A stretch of DNA of 64,000 nt from Saprospiraceae bacterium (GTDB taxonomy: Bacteria; Bacteroidota; Bacteroidia; Chitinophagales; Saprospiraceae): assembly GCA_028280415.1 (NCBI GenBank), contig JANQLV010000023.1:310001-374000 (forward strand), in the 5' to 3' direction. Positions 63,404 to 64,000 of the stretch are shown in pieces (positions within the stretch are counted from its first letter, which is position 1; the number at the start of each line of letters is the position of its first letter). Both the position numbers and the translations under genes were made by a program. The notes beneath the pieces were generated by a model. The model saw only the letters and a list, made by a program, of their open reading frames with translations, did no database searches and was not told the DNA's origin.

Positions 63404-64000
63404 TTACTTTCTTCCAAATCCACCACCCCCAGGTGTATAGATTGTTAACTGGTCTCCCGACTCAACCTTAAATTGATCCAGCCCTTTAAGTTCGATAATT
63501 GCTCCGTTTTTCCTTTTTAGAATTTGTTTGCCTAAAGCGCCCGGTTTCCCCCCATCTATTCCATAAGGTGCAACCACGCGGTGCTGACTCAAAATGGTGA
63601 CGGATAGGGATTCCAAAAAATGAAAGGAACGAATAATTCCATCACCACCGTTAAACTTTCCCTGTCCACCCGAGCCTCTGCGAATAGCAAACTGCTCTAG
63701 GCGAACGGGATACCGAAGTTCCAGTTCTTCCGGATCAGTGATTTTGGTATTGGTCATATGTTGGTGAACAGCCGAAGCACCAACAAAATCTGCTCCCGCA
63801 CCACAACCGCCCGCAATTGTTTCATAATAACCGAAGTGCATATTGCCAAAGAGAAAATTATTCATTGTTCCCTGACTACAAGCGGCGAGCCCCAGAGCCT
63901 TTAGCAAAGTATCCGTCAGGCGCTGACTGACTTCCGTATTCCCACCGACAACCGCCGGTGCTTTCTCGGGATCATCCGCAAAATCAGGGTTCAATAGACA
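63404..64000 (-). CDS. Hydantoinase B / 5-oxoprolinase, C-terminal part (partial)
   Basis: The visible 198 residues are the C-terminal end of the hydantoinase B (HyuB) domain of the 5-oxoprolinase family, ATP-dependent amidohydrolases that open 5-oxoproline or hydantoin rings. Evidence is [21 protein letters not shown], the Gly-rich [22 protein letters not shown], and the ending [15 protein letters not shown]...[15 protein letters not shown]. The frame remains open to the right window edge, so the start lies outside. A fused HyuA half may lie upstream and cannot be seen. Confidence 0.92.
   Translation of the reverse strand, partial: CLLNPDFADDPEKAPAVVGGNTEVSQRLTDTLLKALGLAACSQGTMNNFLFGNMHFGYYETIAGGCGAGADFVGASAVHQHMTNTKITDPEELELRYPVRLEQFAIRRGSGGQGKFNGGDGIIRSFHFLESLSVTILSQHRVVAPYGIDGGKPGALGKQILKRKNGAIIELKGLDQFKVESGDQLTIYTPGGGGFGRK

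Noticed and set aside
1-64000. CRISPR array, rRNA operon, complete insertion sequence or prophage
   Set aside because: No regularly spaced repeats, transposase or integrase motifs, phage structural genes or rRNA-like sequence were recognised by reading.

Overview
The window comes from a member of the Bacteroidota, most likely Saprospiria or a close relative. The evidence is a DUF4175-family protein, a type IX secretion (T9SS) sorting tail, very large RHS/YD-repeat proteins with Bacteroidota-type ends, an AT-rich background, genes mostly without strong Shine-Dalgarno sites, and Bacteroidota-type -7 elements (TAnnTTTG), including one just before the tRNA gene. No plasmid or phage hallmark genes, rRNA or CRISPR array were seen.

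Layout. (1) 1-9.6 kb, housekeeping: partial aspartate kinase, YbeY, an RsbW-like anti-sigma kinase, a DUF4175 coiled-coil membrane protein, an M1 aminopeptidase lipoprotein and a pentapeptide-repeat protein, then tRNA-Cys(GCA). (2) 10-29 kb: a type II secretion / type IV pilus-like machine in two divergent halves. The minus half encodes assembly-platform proteins, secretin, ATPase, prepilin peptidase and a major pseudopilin. The plus half encodes a large beta-rich GspK-position protein, two minor pseudopilins and GspF. A 2569-residue RHS protein (RHS1) lies between them. (3) 29-41 kb: a tightly overlapping five-gene operon with a 1907-aa histidine-kinase-like protein, a response regulator without a DNA-binding domain, two proteins of unknown family and an APH-fold kinase, followed by two small membrane proteins. 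I regard this as the best candidate for an undescribed system. (4) 41-43.3 kb: tandem tiny Ile/His/Asp-rich proteins behind a direct-repeat operator-like pair and ending at a clear terminator, then a small membrane protein. (5) 43.3-56 kb: a polymorphic-toxin locus. RHS2 (2740 aa) carries a C-terminal tip and is followed by its probable immunity gene. Next come a displaced second tip, carrying about 70 residues of duplicated RHS core and broken by a one-base frameshift, and an Imm27-like immunity gene. Repeated spacer DNA separates the modules. A T9SS-sorted protein lies upstream of RHS2. (6) 56.6-64 kb, housekeeping: FMN reductase, an uncharacterised protein, ClpB, an M14 carboxypeptidase and a partial hydantoinase B/5-oxoprolinase.

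How the parts may work together. The secretion machine looks complete apart from anything outside the window. RHS1 sits within it and could be its substrate, but that is inference from position. The RHS2 locus has the layout expected for toxin-tip exchange by recombination in duplicated core and spacer DNA. The five-gene signalling operon combines phosphorelay and kinase chemistry with no visible DNA-binding output, so its effect is probably exerted through proteins, possibly the membrane proteins encoded just downstream.
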